In this document: in pieces, positions 11,531 to 22,924 of the stretch
How the letters are laid out: the number at the start of each line of letters is the position of its first letter
Position numbering within the stretch: the stretch's first letter is position 1
From: Liolophura sinensis
Taxonomy: Eukaryota > Mollusca > Polyplacophora > Chitonida > Chitonidae
Reading direction: 5' to 3'
NCBI RefSeq assembly: GCF_032854445.1
Contig: NC_088301.1
Coordinates: 5,876,044 to 5,940,043, forward strand
Length of the DNA stretch: 64,000 nt
The notes under the pieces: generated by a model
What the model saw: only the letters and a program-made list of their open reading frames with translations
What the model was told of the DNA's origin: nothing
Databases searched by the model: none
Position numbers and translations under genes: made by a program

Positions 11531-14500
11531 GTCTACCAGGAATCTTCGTAAACCGCCTCAGATTACAAAAAGTTGTTCACCTCTATCTCGAGAGGATTTC
11601 CCACCATGAAGCTGTTCTCACGAAACATAAAATGCTTCTAAAAGTTACATCTTTACACATTCAAGTCTGTCCATGTGAAGTTTAGGAAAATTCCATCAAA
11701 AGTTGTAGATTCAATCTCTACGATAGCCAGCCCATCTGAAACTAACATGTACACTGAGATGTATACCTAAAGAAATATATGCTGAGAATATGAATATGTA
11801 GAGAAACTCACAGGAAGCATGGCTTAGTCTCTTTGTGTTCAGTGTTATATCTACCTATGTTGCACAAACGCTATTCTGACACCAAATGTATTGAGTCCAC
11901 AACTGGCAAAATAGTAGGCCTATAATCATGTACAAAAAGTATAGCCTGTTTCTCTCTATCGACCTACATGTGTTGTGCGTTCTTGTATACATCGCCTATC
12001 CTCTACAGTAGCTGACCTGCTTAAATTGTATGTGAATAGATTCATGTCATCGAGCAGGAAGTCACGTTACCAGTATGGTGACAGTACATTGCGTTTTGTT
12101 GTATACAGCTGAATAAGTGATGTTAACATAACTCATTTCTTCTAACATTATTCTGCTAAAGCCTTGGTCTCCAAAACGATTCATTTGAATGTAACCGGCA
12201 TAAAATTAAATTCCTCACTTAAACGAAAATTACTGAATAAATAAATAAATTAATTAATAAATTACTAAATAAATAAATAAAATAGAATAAAATCAGTTTA
12301 TGGTTATAAGGGAATTAAATGACATCTGTAATCAGCTATATCAATTCGAGCTTCATGTAGTCTACTGGCCTGTAAAGACAGTTAAACGACAAGACAGCAC
12401 CTGACTAAAGCATATTTCAATCGAAAGCAGGATACTCACGCTTTCTAAAAGTATCACACTTTATTATTTTAATGAGATTTCACCGAATCACAGCCATCTT
12501 TAGAATTTTATCGAATCAAACACGCTGCTATCAGATTGCGCGGCCTAAGATGTGACGTAGCCTTTACCCATTCGATACATGAAGTGACATATGATAACAC
12601 AGAACTACTTTATAACACATCATTTTGAGATCGTTTACAACGATTGTTGTTACGTCTGACCGTAAGGATATTTCACCAAATGCTGTGGGAAAGGTTTCTA
12701 TTATCTACCCATCACCACACACGTAAATTCACGCGGCGCGGATTAAGAACCATAGCTGCCACGCAGAGTAATAAAACGGGCGAGGGGCTAATCACCCACT
12801 TCTGTCATCTTGCCGCTAACTCAGCCCGTGCGAAAGTAAATGAAAGTAACCGACGGACGAATCTTTACGGCGGTTTAACGTCACATTTATGAGGCTTCCA
12901 AACTAAAAACTGGAAGCCTATTGTTCTTGCAAAGATTTTTTTTAACCTCTAAAGACTGCGTTTTGGATCATCGTAAAGACTGACAGATTTGTCGGAAGTG
13001 TCACAGTGTCACGTTAAATGCTTAAAAGTTACATTGACCTCTTGTTTGAGTTTGTTGTTTTACGCCATACCAGTGCTCAAGAATATTTCACGAAGTTATT
13101 TTGAATATATTACTCTAATAAACAAAACAGTGAATTGCACATCCGGGTAAAAGCTTATATTTTAGCTGGCTGTGACGTCATCCCGTTAATACGTGTACAT
13201 AACATAGCCTTTGATTTCAGGCAAATTTAAAGAGAAATGCGTTTTTTCACTTCTACGACGAGTGCTGCCAGACCTGCCCACATACGACTGGTGAGGATGC
13301 CAAGGCTGGGATAGTAGCTCCTCTGCTTCATCCCCACCCTCTACCCTCCGCCGCTTCTACTGTACATCTTACTTATTGTAAAATATAAACCTTATATAAA
13401 CACTATATATATTGTCCATTTTGAAAGAGTATTATTATTTGTATTTATATACTCACGACACCAGTCCATATCCTCGTCTTTCCCAGCATGTCAGTATTTC
13501 AAAATGCTTAAGATAAATGTCAGTGAAAAGGACGTGCCTACATTTTGAAATTCGTTTTTGCGGTTTATCTGTTTTTGTGATATTTTTAGTTAATTCCATC
13601 CCAAAATGAGGAAGCGTTCATCCCCACATACATAAGCATACTCCAAGGGTGAACGTGCAGGGTGACTCTAAGGGGGGAAAAGGGAGCGCTGGCTGCTCAG
13701 ATGACCGGAGACACGTGCTGGTGGCATTATTTAAGAAGCAGGAATAAATGTTATATGTTTGTCCTTATTTATGATTAGGCACTATTGCACGGTTCGACGA
13801 AATACACGATTAGGCGCTCGACTAATAAGGACATTTCATCCAATATCCAAGCTGTACTTGTCTATGTTTTTGTTGCATTTATAATTAATTCCTTCCAAAA
13901 CGAAAACGGTTCATCCCTACCCTCAAAGGCACACCAGACCTGTCCATAGCGTTAATGTGTGCAGGGGAGACAATTTGTCGACTATAGTGGTAATGTTAGG
14001 TTTACATATCCAAGATGTTCTTGCCTATTGTAGTGTATTCTAAATACGTTTCTTTGGAGCTCTCCTGTTTGGAGGTGTTTTGTGTAGTTGCTCCACATCT
14101 GATCAGACCTTGAGCACGTGGAGAATTTGCTAGCAAACATTTCCCTCCCGTCAAATGTTAAATGTTGTGCTGAACTGAGAGCTACCATCGTGTAAGTTTA
14201 TTAACTTTGCTGTGTACTCGACTTACAGTGCAAAATAGCCAAGGAAGTTATATGACATGGGCGGTCAATGATATGAACTGTGACATTTTACAACAACACC
14301 ATCAAATCGTAACTGTATTGTTATTTACTGATAAGGTGTTGTGAGCTTGTTTTAGTGTTCAGCATAAATGACAATTAATCATAACTGTAAATTTAAGTTG
14401 CTTTTGAACAGACCAGTATAGCAAGGTATGTGCTAGAGATTTATTTTATACATAATCGTACTTAATATGAGTCACGTCAAGGTAAATCATTCAGGGGAGA

Positions 14501-15029
14501 CAACTTTTGTAAGGTCATGTTATGTTGTTCCAGGTTTATCTCCCTCTAGTTATGTTATTTCATTTGTTACAGCCATTTACAATATATATGACATCAAATC
14601 ACATCCTGTGCAACCATTACGGCTCATGGCGAGATGTACCTTCGGTACATGAGAATAAAGGAAGTGAACTTTATCCACATGTTGGTGTGCGTCGGTTATC
14701 TGTCTGCTATCGCTCCCGAGTGAGAGGCATAACACCTATTAAAGTAGAGGTATCGTCTCAGCTATATTGCTTCACCAGTTTGACAACTGTGCATAAGTTC
14801 AGTTCATAAGCTTTGATTGAAACAAATGTCAGTAACGTACAGGTCCGTATAGCTTGTGAGACTATTTTGTTTCTTATGATTTCTCGGTTAAAACAGTCAA
14901 CACGCCTCTAGAAAAAATTACATGAGACCTTTTTAAGATGACGTAAAATCCATGTAACAGATCGTTGGACAATAAACGTACATTGGATCATTAGGGGTGG
15001 TACATTGAACTAAAACAGTGCACATGTCG
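11531..15029. other. Intergenic stretch upstream of the receptor
   Basis: No gene recognised. It holds an AAAT-rich patch (12236-12296) and a small SINE tail fragment (about 13050-13095, minus). It would include the receptor promoter, but no TATA box or CpG-rich block was convincingly identified. Confidence 0.55.
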
Positions 15030-15445
15030 TTGTCAAAACACAGCTAGTATACAACAGCAATATGGTGGATGGCCTTGTATCAGCAGTCAGAGCACAGCTA
15101 GTATATAACCGCAGTATGATGAGTGTTCTTCTTGTATCCATTGTCAAAGCACAGCTAATATATAACAGCAATATGGAGAGTGTTCTTGTATCAGGTGTCA
15201 AAACACGGCTTGTATATAACAGCAATATGGTGAGTGTTCTTATTTTATCAGCGGTAAAGCACAGCTAGTATATAACAGCAATATGGTGGGTGTTCTTAGT
15301 GTATCAGCGGTCAAAGCACAACTAGTATATAACAGTGACATGGTGAGTGTTTTTGTATCAGTTGTCAAAACACAGCTTGTATATAACAGCAATATGGTGG
15401 GTGTTCTTGTATCAGCTCTCAATCTCGGCTAGTATGTAACAGTAA
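15030..15445. repeat. Minisatellite, 54-57 bp unit, about 8 copies
   Basis: Repeats of a unit beginning 'cacagctagtatataacagc' and including 'aatatggtgagtgttcttgt'. Unit starts fall near 15039, 15093, 15150, 15204, 15260, 15317 and 15371, so spacing alternates between 54 and 57 bp. Confidence 0.9.
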
Positions 15446-15514
15446 TAACTTCGCACATGTAGGAAAAGACAAGCTACACAACACTGACATTTGGGCTGTC
15501 AGATCCGTTTCTGT

Positions 15515-15575
15515 TTGAGCTGGTTGATAGTTTACGGCTTACTCAAGAATATTTGACATATAAGACGGTGGTAGT
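15515..15575 (-). repeat. SINE tail fragment
   Basis: A short minus-strand piece with 'ggcttactcaagaatatttg' followed by 'catataagacggtgg', matching the 3' end of the window's main SINE. Confidence 0.6.
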
Positions 15576-15654
15576 TGGAGTAACAAAGCGTATATACCAG
15601 GATCAAACGACCAGAATTTAATCCGCATCATCTCCGACTCCATTTAAACTGAAG

Positions 15655-15930
15655 CCAGTTATAGGAATGCGTACGTTCAAACTACCTTGTGGTTAGAACA
15701 AGAAAACAGATGACCCGATGTCAGTATAATGTGACTGGATGGGGTGTCATGTCAGGTGTCTTTGGCATGATACTTCAGTGGCGGCTGCACTTTTGGCGGC
15801 ATGGGTTTGCTCTGTCACAAGATGAGACAGTGTATGTACATACACCTAAAGACTCGTCGTCGTTGTCACATGACTGAAAAATTAAGTACAACGTTAAACC
15901 CCAAGCATTCATTGATTCATACAATCATAT
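15655..15930 (+). repeat. Second dispersed repeat family
   Basis: Contains 'tcagtataatgtgactggat', 'ggcatgatacttcagtggcg' and a 3' end 'acgttaaaccccaagcattc' followed by a CATT-rich tail. Related pieces lie at 24130-24250, 24590-24640 and 42880-42960. The short-tail structure suggests a SINE or MITE. It is a distinct family from the main SINE. Confidence 0.65.
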
Positions 15931-16734
15931 ACCGTCGAAAAATGAACAAGGTAAACCTCCAGTTATCATTCAGCCATAAACGGTTTTTCTCACGAATGTT
16001 ACCAGAAAATCTGAAAGTCTTTTTACCTGTTCTTCTCCTTAATGACCATTTTAACCATTAACCGCATAGAAAAATAAAGAGCCGAATAGAGTTTGGGTGA
16101 ATAAAAGACAACATTTTTATTATGCTGGCTAAATCAATAAAACATGCCGGAGCAGTAAAAGCGACATAGAATGAAGACTGCATTTCACTAGTTGGCGCAG
16201 CATATAAAAATGTCGAACCGTCAATAAAAGTCGAACCCACATGGGGTATGTCTATAAAAGTTTAAAACACTGAAAACAGGCGATAGGAACCTGCTGATGT
16301 CCTCGGATGAGTATATATTAATCATTTATTAGAGAGGGAGTGGTGGGATAAAAGACTAAAGGCGTGCCGCCGCGAAGGCGCGTACAGTGATATGCGGATT
16401 CCGACCAGGGCACGCAGCTTATAAATACACTCACAAACAGGCTTGGGCCGGCATTTGCATATAATGCTCGAGCACAGCACCGAGGAGATCAGTTGGTCAG
16501 CATACACATTCAAATAGTGCTGTACTCCACCAGACCGCTGTTCGTCTGCTCAGATTTGCATATAAATACCCGAGCGCCGAGCAGAGGCAAATCAACACAC
16601 ACACATTCAAATAGTGCACGTGTTGTTGGCCGAAATTACACTGCCGCATACGGGGCATTAAAAGTATATTAATTCCATCAATATTATTAATTAATTTCCT
16701 AACTAAACTTTCCAACTAAGCTATATTTTGGTTT

Positions 16735-16840
16735 TGATCTGATTGGTGTTTTATGCCATAGTCAAGAATATTTCACTTATACGACGGCAGCTGGAATTAT
16801 GGTGTGTGGAAATCGAGCAGAGATCGGGGCGAAACCCTTG
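16735..16840 (-). repeat. SINE 3' fragment
   Basis: A minus-strand tail: 'ggtgttttatgccatagtca', 'agaatatttcacttatacga' and a degenerate 'cagctggaattatggtg'. Confidence 0.65.
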
Positions 16841-16859
16841 GGAATGTGCACGTTTATAT

Positions 16860-17020
16860 TTTGGTGCATTGCTCGGTCTTTGTGCATGTGTGTATAATTG
16901 TGACTGTAAAGATTTGGTGCAGTGCGTGGTATTTGTGCCTGTGTGTATAATTGTGACTGTAAAGATTTGGTGTATTGCGCGGTATTTGTGCTTGTGTATA
17001 ATTGTGACTGTAAAAATTTG
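16860..17020. repeat. Short tandem repeat, about 60-bp unit, 2.7 copies
   Basis: Three successive copies of 'tgtataattgtgactgtaaa' followed by a 'gatttggtgcattgcgcggt'-like segment. Confidence 0.85.
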
Positions 17021-17186
17021 TTTATTCACAGGTACTCCGGTGATATTTCAATAATTCAAAACAGTTTCCTCAAATGGACAGCGATGACTTTACATGAACA
17101 TACCTACGTGAAAAAGAGTCAAATTTTAATATATCAACCACATAATATTTAACCAATATTCCTACTATGTGGTTATACGCTTTTCC

Positions 17187-17943
17187 TCAGAGGGTTCTGT
17201 CGGGCAGGGTAAACTCTGCCAACTCTGCTTCTGAAGATATCGTGGGGAAATTACCATGTGAGATAAGATCACCGCAAAACTTGTTAATCAAGTTTAACCG
17301 TTCCACTGAAATCTTCTTTATCCAAGAATATGCAGCCGCCGTGGAATTTTTTTTATATGTATCCAAAAATTTTCCGTCTTTATCACTGTGTGTACTCTTG
17401 TTAAGCCAATCAGTGACCTTGAGGTCAACGGGCACTCCCAACCAGCCGTATATCTTATGCAGCATCTCCCTAGGGTGTTGTGCCAGATCCTCATAGATCA
17501 CTTCAAGGAAAGTTCCCGGGTATTGTTTCTCCAATTCGTATCTTGTCTTCAAATCGTCTCCTATTAAGTTACACACATACTGGGGAAGAATATCTGTATT
17601 TGGTTTATAACCGTATGTTATCCAGGAATTGATTACACCGCGAGGGTCTCGCAGTAAATGGATGACCTTCACAGAAGGATCTTTTTTTAACAACTCTGTA
17701 ACAAATCTCATAGAGGTGCGGATAGTCTTGATCACTCGGATTGGAGATCCTAGGCAGACACTTCCTAACTCTTCCGCACATTCTTCCATTGACTTTCTAC
17801 ATTTCGAATAGTTTGATACCATCACTGACTGTTCCGCAAACGGAGTCAGTGCCCGTTTATCTATTCTTTTGATTTGACAATTGAACAAAGATTCCAGCGT
17901 ATGCACTTGGTATGGCATTTGCAGCCCTTCAAGCGTGTTTGGC
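17187..17943 (-). CDS. Sulfotransferase exon 4 (terminal)
   Basis: A 757-nt exon from acceptor ttttcag (AG 17945-17944) to the stop TGA at 17189-17187, encoding residues 137-388. It completes a Trp codon split with exon 3. It contains VIKTIR, KVIHLLRDPRGVINSW, and the family-like IYEDLAQHPREMLHKIYGWL segment that follows the core domain. Confidence 0.9.
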
Positions 17944-20900
17944 CTGAAAAGAATACACCTTTAAACATTTACAAGCTGCATGAATGGAGACAAAATACAA
18001 AACAGTGCTATTCATTCGATTTATTAATTTATTTATTTTTTTTATTTTATGATTTATTGATTCATTTATTTATTTGATTGACGTTTTACGCCGTACTCAA
18101 GAATATTTTATTATACGACAGCGGCCAGTTTTGAGGCAGGAGAAAATCGGGTAGTACTATTTAAAGGTTTTAACAGTACGGTCCCAAATTCTCATATTAC
18201 CTGTGAAAGATTTGTCGTAGCATACAACTTATTATCAGTTAAATGCACCGGTACCATTATTAATTTCTATGGTAACAACACCGTTTAAATTAAACTTCTG
18301 TTCTTGGATTATGTCCACATTAGCTATATGGAATCAGTCTCTGGTGGATTTCCAAAGTTCAGTCGACAAATTACCATTTAGTGCCGTTTATAAGAGTGGG
18401 AGATTCTCCTGTCTTTAAATAGTGATATTCCATCTGGTGAAATGGCTCAAAGACGTAAAACGTCCCCTTCGTCTGCTGTATGAGCTCGCCCGTCAACGTT
18501 GACCCTGAGCGGAAGTAGGCGAGAACGAGGACTTTCACCGGTCCCCGGATTTTGTTCCTTACTTCTGCCGTAACTTCAAAGGAAGTAGCATTTTGTGCAA
18601 TATCTCCACCGTTTGCTTTATCTACAAATAACAGAAATATGAATTGATAAGCATTTTATAAAAACTCTTGTGGGTTTTCTGTTAAACTACCAGTCGTGTT
18701 GAAGGTCTGGATCGGACTAGTGTTGTTCTACTGTGAGTGTGGCTAGGTTCGATGTAGCCCTGGGCCCTAACTTGGCCGTGTGTTCTTCTATGGTGAGTGT
18801 GATTATGTTTGATATAGCTTTAAGGCCTGACTGGATTGAATGTCTATTCTTGTGCTGTGAGTGTGGCTAGGTTCGATGTAGCCCTGGGCCCTAACTTGGC
18901 CGTGTGTTCTTCTATGGTGAGTGTGATTATGTTTGATATAGCTTTAAGGCCTGGCTGGATTGAATGTCTATTCTTGTGCTGTGAGTGTGGCTAGGTTCGA
19001 TGTAGCCCTGGGCCCTAACTTGGCCGTGTGTTCTTCTATGGTGAGTGTGATTATGTTTGATATAGCTTTAAGGCCTGACTGGATTGAATGTCTATTCTTG
19101 TGCTGTGAGTGTGGCTAGGTTCGATGTAGCCCTGGGGCATAACTTGGTCGTGTGTTCTTCTAGCGTGAGTGTGATTTATGTTTGATATAGCTTTAAGGCC
19201 TGACTGGGCCAGGTGTCTGTTCTTGTGTTGGGGAGTGTACCTAGATTTGATGCCACTCTGATAACAGTTTCCAGTTGGGTCGGGTGTCTGTTCTTGTATT
19301 GGGAGTGTCCTTAGATTTAATGTAACTCTGATAACATCCTCCGGTTGGATCAGATGTCTGTTCTTGTGTTGGGCGTGTACCTAGATTTGATGTAACTCTG
19401 TGTTACGACCGAAACTGTCTGTATTATAAAGAGATGGCTTGTTCGGAATACACGACAGTTTAGCCGGACACAAAAATGTAACCAAAACCAGCAGATTTTA
19501 TTTTTCAACAATTTATTAGCTTTAACAAGAACAGATAACAAGACTTATACAAATACTAAAGTACTTAAGTTTAACAAGAAAGGATAGCAGTATCTATACA
19601 AATACTAAAGTACTTACATGTACAACGGTGTCAAGTCCAAACGGACGCATATACTCCACGATGCTTAAAAAAATGCACTGAGGCAATATTCATATGAGGA
19701 AAAATCCACAGTATAACTGAGTGTATGATGAAATATACACAAAATTCCACAGACAGGGTCCGTGTACTAATAAGCACTGTGTACACAAGAGCACAAATTA
19801 AATATACAAGTTCAGACTGAACAAGTGCTCGGTGGAGATAGGATATAACAAAGCCAGAGGCTATAAAGACACCAAAATTCAGCACAAAAGGCCTACTAAG
19901 GTAACACACAGCGAAAGTATACAAAACTCTCAATAATTCTCCTTTATCCCAATTGACCTGCTTTCATAGGTCTTATATAGACTGGTGGAATTTTCTAGAA
20001 TAAGAAAATTCCTGAACACTTGTTGTAAACAAACCGGCCCCGAACTGAGCGTATTCTGGAACATTCTAAGGCAGAGGAAGACAGTAGGCTCTGAACTCAG
20101 CATATGTAAACAGTGGCAAGCTAAATTTAGAAGCTAACGGCAGTTGTTCACATAACACTCTGATAACATCTTCCGGTTGGGTCGGATGTCTGTTCTTGTG
20201 TTTGGGGTGTTCCTAGATTTCATATAACTCTGGTGAAAGGCTCCAGATGGGTCAGGTGTCTGTTCTTGTGTTGGGAGTGTACCTAGATTTGATGTAACTC
20301 TGATGCCATCCTCCGGTTGGTTCGGATGTCTGTTCTTGTGTTGGGAGTGTGCCTAGATTTGATGTAACTCTGATAATAGTTTCCAGTTGCGCCTGATGTC
20401 TGTTCTTGTGTTGGGAGTGTGCCTAGATTTGATGTAACTCTGATAATAGTTTCCAGTTGGGTCGGATGTCTGTTCTTGTGTTGGGGGTGTTCCTAGATTT
20501 GATATAACTCTGGTGACAGCCTCCAGGTGGGTCGGGTGTATCTTCTTGAGTTGGGAGTGTACCTAGATTTGATGTAACTCTGATGACATATTCCGGTTGG
20601 GTCAGATGTCTGTTCTTATCTTGGGAGTGTGCCTAGATCTGATGTAATTCTGATAGCATCCTCCGGTTGGGTCGGATGTCTGTTCTTGTGTTGGGGGTGT
20701 TCCTAGATTTGATATAACTCTGGTGACAGCCTCCAGGTGGGTCGGGTGTATCTTCTTAAGTTGTGAGTGTACCTAGATTTGCTGTAAATGTGATGAAAGC
20801 CTCCAGCTGGGTCTTGTGTGTTGGGAGTGTGCCTAGGTTTAACGCAACTCTGGCGAAGGTTTATACGGACCGGGTGTCTATTCCTGTGTTGTGAGTGCTC

Positions 20901-22924
20901 TTAGGTTTGATGTAACTCTGACGACAGCTTCCAGCTAACGCTGGGTATCTGTTCTTGTATTGGGAATCTAGCTAGGTTTGATGTAACTCTGGTGAAGGCT
21001 CGAGTGTGTGTTCTTATGTTGGGGGGTGTGCCTATCTGGGTTCTGTTCAAGCCGTTTTGGTTTTTAGAGTATACCTTGGATTGATGCAACTTTGCTGAAG
21101 GCCTAGGTGGGTCGGATGTCTAGTCTTGTGTTAGGAGTGTGCCTAGCTGGGTTCCGTTCAAGCCGTTTTGGTTTTTAGAGTATACCTTGGATTGATGCAA
21201 CTTTGCTGAAGGCCTAGGTGGGTCGGGTGTCTATTCTTGTGTTAGAAGTGTGCCTAGCTGGGTTCTGTTCAAGCCGTTTTGGTTTTTAGAGTATACCTTG
21301 GATTGATGCAACTTTGCTGAAGGCCTAGGTGGGTCGGGTGTCTATTCTTGTGTTAGGAGTGTGTCTAGCTGGGTCCGGTGTCATTTTAGTGTGAAATTCT
21401 TCAAAACGATTTAGGCTCTTTATGCAATTGCCAAATTCCGTCCTGAAAATCCAAACATGAGAGAAAATCGGCCTACTGATTTCTTTCTAAAAGATTTGAA
21501 ATCAAAACTTTGAAAGTTTTCAAATTCAGCTAGTCATATTTCGATCATGCGATACTTTTTCTGTGTGCACAAATGACACCTCATCCTTTTGCTAAAACGG
21601 CCAAAGTTGAACGTATATGGTCATTAAAATGGGTGTAACTTTCACGGAATCTGTACTAAGGTATTTACACCATACATGACTGCATTATACCTGTGTATTA
21701 CACTTCACCTCATTAAAACAGTTCAATTTGGAAAAGAAACTTCCACTGAATCTTCACAAGAATAAATATACTCACATACATGCGATCGTATATCAGCCTT
21801 CATTGTCCAGCTGATAAAAAGGACAAATATCAGAGTCATTGTTACAACCATGACCATCCGTCTCTGTCTACAGACTGCAAAGTAAGGGATCCGACATGTT
21901 GTACAGAGCAGCGGCGAGTCTGTGATAAAGAAATAGAAACACTATCAACCAACGTAAATTTAAACTTGCCTACGGATTGAAATTTAAAGTTCATTTCAGA
22001 CGTTGGGATTTGTAGTTCATTTTGATTAGACAAGTCGAATTCGAACTGTCAGTTGAAAAAAGGGACCAGTACTATTTCCTACGCCTTGTAGAATTAGACG
22101 AATCACATCCTGTAAAAACGGCTTGGGAAGTAGAGCTGGTGCTATTTTCATTCCCCTATTCGATACGTGAAATCGAATCGTCTGAAAGAGGATTTGGAAT
22201 AGAGTTTCGCTCGGGATGCAGCATTTAGTACAGTTTAGCGACGAATGCAAAACTTAGAAATATGAGCACAATAATAGCCAGCTTATACTTGACATTGCCC
22301 ACACACTGTATAACAAAGGGTCCAGAATTGTGCACAGTGCAGCAAAGACATCCGGCATTCTGAGTTACGCTTTCGACAATATTTATATGCCAAACCGGCG
22401 CTAATGCCACATAACATGATTACTAGGTCTTTCCGATCGTACGTGGGAAGTCTGCCAGCAACCTGTTGGGGGTCATCAGTTTCATTCAGGCTCTTCCAGT
22501 TCCTCCCACCACTGGTCGCCAGTAAAATGTATTTTATTCTTGGTCCAGAGTTTTAAAGACCTGTTTTAACATGTAAAAACTCGACGCGAAAGGGGGACTA
22601 AAAATAGATCGTGAATGTATGCACTCAATAACGACTGGGTTTCTGGAACAGCTTGCTCTTAAGGAAATTCAAAGTTAAGCCAGGCATGCATCTTTTTACC
22701 TGAGTTTTACTATAAATTATTGGAATTTTAGTCCAGACTAAACTGCTAATACATCTATGAACGATTGGACCCGGACTCGTGTAATAATGTTTCATAGCCT
22801 CAATATAAAGTACACACATTGTCACAATCTCACGTGTACAAACGCACGTAATCGTCCTGAAAACTTCATCTAGTTTATTTTTATGCTGTGTTAAAGCTAA
22901 CTTACCTTTAGAATCCAGATCCAT
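17187..22924 (-). CDS. Carbohydrate 6-O-sulfotransferase (Golgi, type II membrane), complete
   Basis: Four exons (22924-22906, 21919-21776, 18621-18375, 17943-17187) join in frame to 1167 nt, 388 residues plus TGA. A short basic cytosolic N-terminus ending CRQRR precedes a signal anchor (28-46, MVMVVTMTLIFVLFISWTM). The luminal domain has the 5'-phosphosulfate loop YFRSGSTLTGEL (90-101) and the 3'-phosphate motif LLRDPRG...S (RDPR 235-238, Ser 243), the two PAPS-binding signatures of the CHST1-7 family, plus VIKTIR between them. Such enzymes transfer sulfate from PAPS to C6 of GlcNAc, GalNAc or Gal on glycoproteins and proteoglycans in the Golgi. Length is within the family range. The acceptor sugar cannot be assigned from sequence. 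Intact, so probably active. Confidence 0.88.
18050..18165 (-). repeat. SINE 3' fragment in sulfotransferase intron
   Basis: The minus-strand tail motif 'ttacgccgtactcaagaata' behind an ATTT-rich end, with 'acgacagcggccagtttt'. It lies in the 431-bp intron between exons 3 and 4. Confidence 0.75.
18375..18621 (-). CDS. Sulfotransferase exon 3
   Basis: A 247-nt exon, phase 1 in and phase 2 out. It has an acceptor ttatttgtag and a donor GTAATT, and carries the stem region and the 5'-phosphosulfate-binding loop RSGST. FEPFH just downstream matches the family's conserved 'FEP' strand. Confidence 0.88.
18690..19205. repeat. Minisatellite, about 120-bp unit, 4 copies
   Basis: A composite unit of two related halves: 'gtgagtgtggctaggttcga'...'cctgggccctaacttggccg' and 'gtgagtgtgattatgtttga'...'aggcctgactggattgaatg'. 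Adjacent copies are nearly identical, implying recent homogenisation. Confidence 0.92.
19205..19400. repeat. Minisatellite, about 60-bp unit (left part)
   Basis: Copies with 'tctgttcttgtgttgggagt', 'acctagatttgatgtaactc' and 'tgataacatcctccggttgg'. They are related to the halves of the 120-bp unit. The array is interrupted at 19400 by a solo LTR and resumes at 20158. Confidence 0.9.
19401..20157 (-). mobile_element. Solo LTR with 5-bp target-site duplication
   Basis: A 757-bp segment starting TGTTACGACC and ending CACATAACA (TG...CA termini). It is flanked on both sides by CTCTG (19396-19400 and 20158-20162). Removing it and one CTCTG restores the repeat unit 'gatgtaactctgataacatc' seen elsewhere in the array. 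On the minus strand a TATA-like 'tctatataaga' (about 19972-19982) lies upstream of an AATAAA (about 19500), so it probably reads on the minus strand. No internal retroelement sequence remains, as expected after recombination between two LTRs. The superfamily is not assigned; a 5-bp duplication is common for Ty3/gypsy and BEL. Confidence 0.75.
20158..21040. repeat. Minisatellite, about 60-bp unit (right part)
   Basis: A continuation of the 60-bp array ('tgtctgttcttgtgttggga', 'tgtgcctagatttgatgtaa', 'ctctgataatagtttccagt'), roughly 14 units with increasing divergence to the right. Confidence 0.9.
21040..21385. repeat. Minisatellite, about 113-bp unit, 3 copies
   Basis: Three near-identical copies of a unit with 'caagccgttttggtttttag', 'agtataccttggattgatgc' and 'ctgaaggcctaggtgggtcg'. 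It appears to be an expanded variant of the neighbouring 60-bp unit. Confidence 0.9.
21776..21919 (-). CDS. Sulfotransferase exon 2 (signal anchor)
   Basis: A 144-nt phase 1-1 exon after an excellent pyrimidine tract (tttctatttctttatcacag) and ending at a GTGAGT donor. It encodes the cytosolic tail, RQRR and a 19-residue hydrophobic signal anchor. Confidence 0.8.
22430..22530 (+). repeat. SINE fragment
   Basis: Contains 'cgtacgtgggaagtctgcca' and 'gcaacctg', the central body of the main SINE. The rest is diverged. It lies in the sulfotransferase first intron. Confidence 0.6.
22906..22924 (-). CDS. Sulfotransferase exon 1 (first six codons)
   Basis: The ATG at 22924-22922 begins MDLDSK and is followed by the consensus donor GTAAGT in phase 1, exactly the phase needed by exon 2. 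An internal start at the Met of the signal anchor would also give a working protein, so this exon is likely but not certain. Confidence 0.65.

Noticed and set aside
19631-19933. 100-codon hydrophobic minus frame
   Set aside because: It lies wholly inside the solo LTR and shows no family motif.
22225-22410. Hydrophobic minus frame (KLAIIVLIFLSFAFVAKL) as the sulfotransferase signal anchor
   Set aside because: Its acceptor would be phase 0 and no suitable donor follows before a stop. The exon at 21776-21919 has correct phases and a better anchor.
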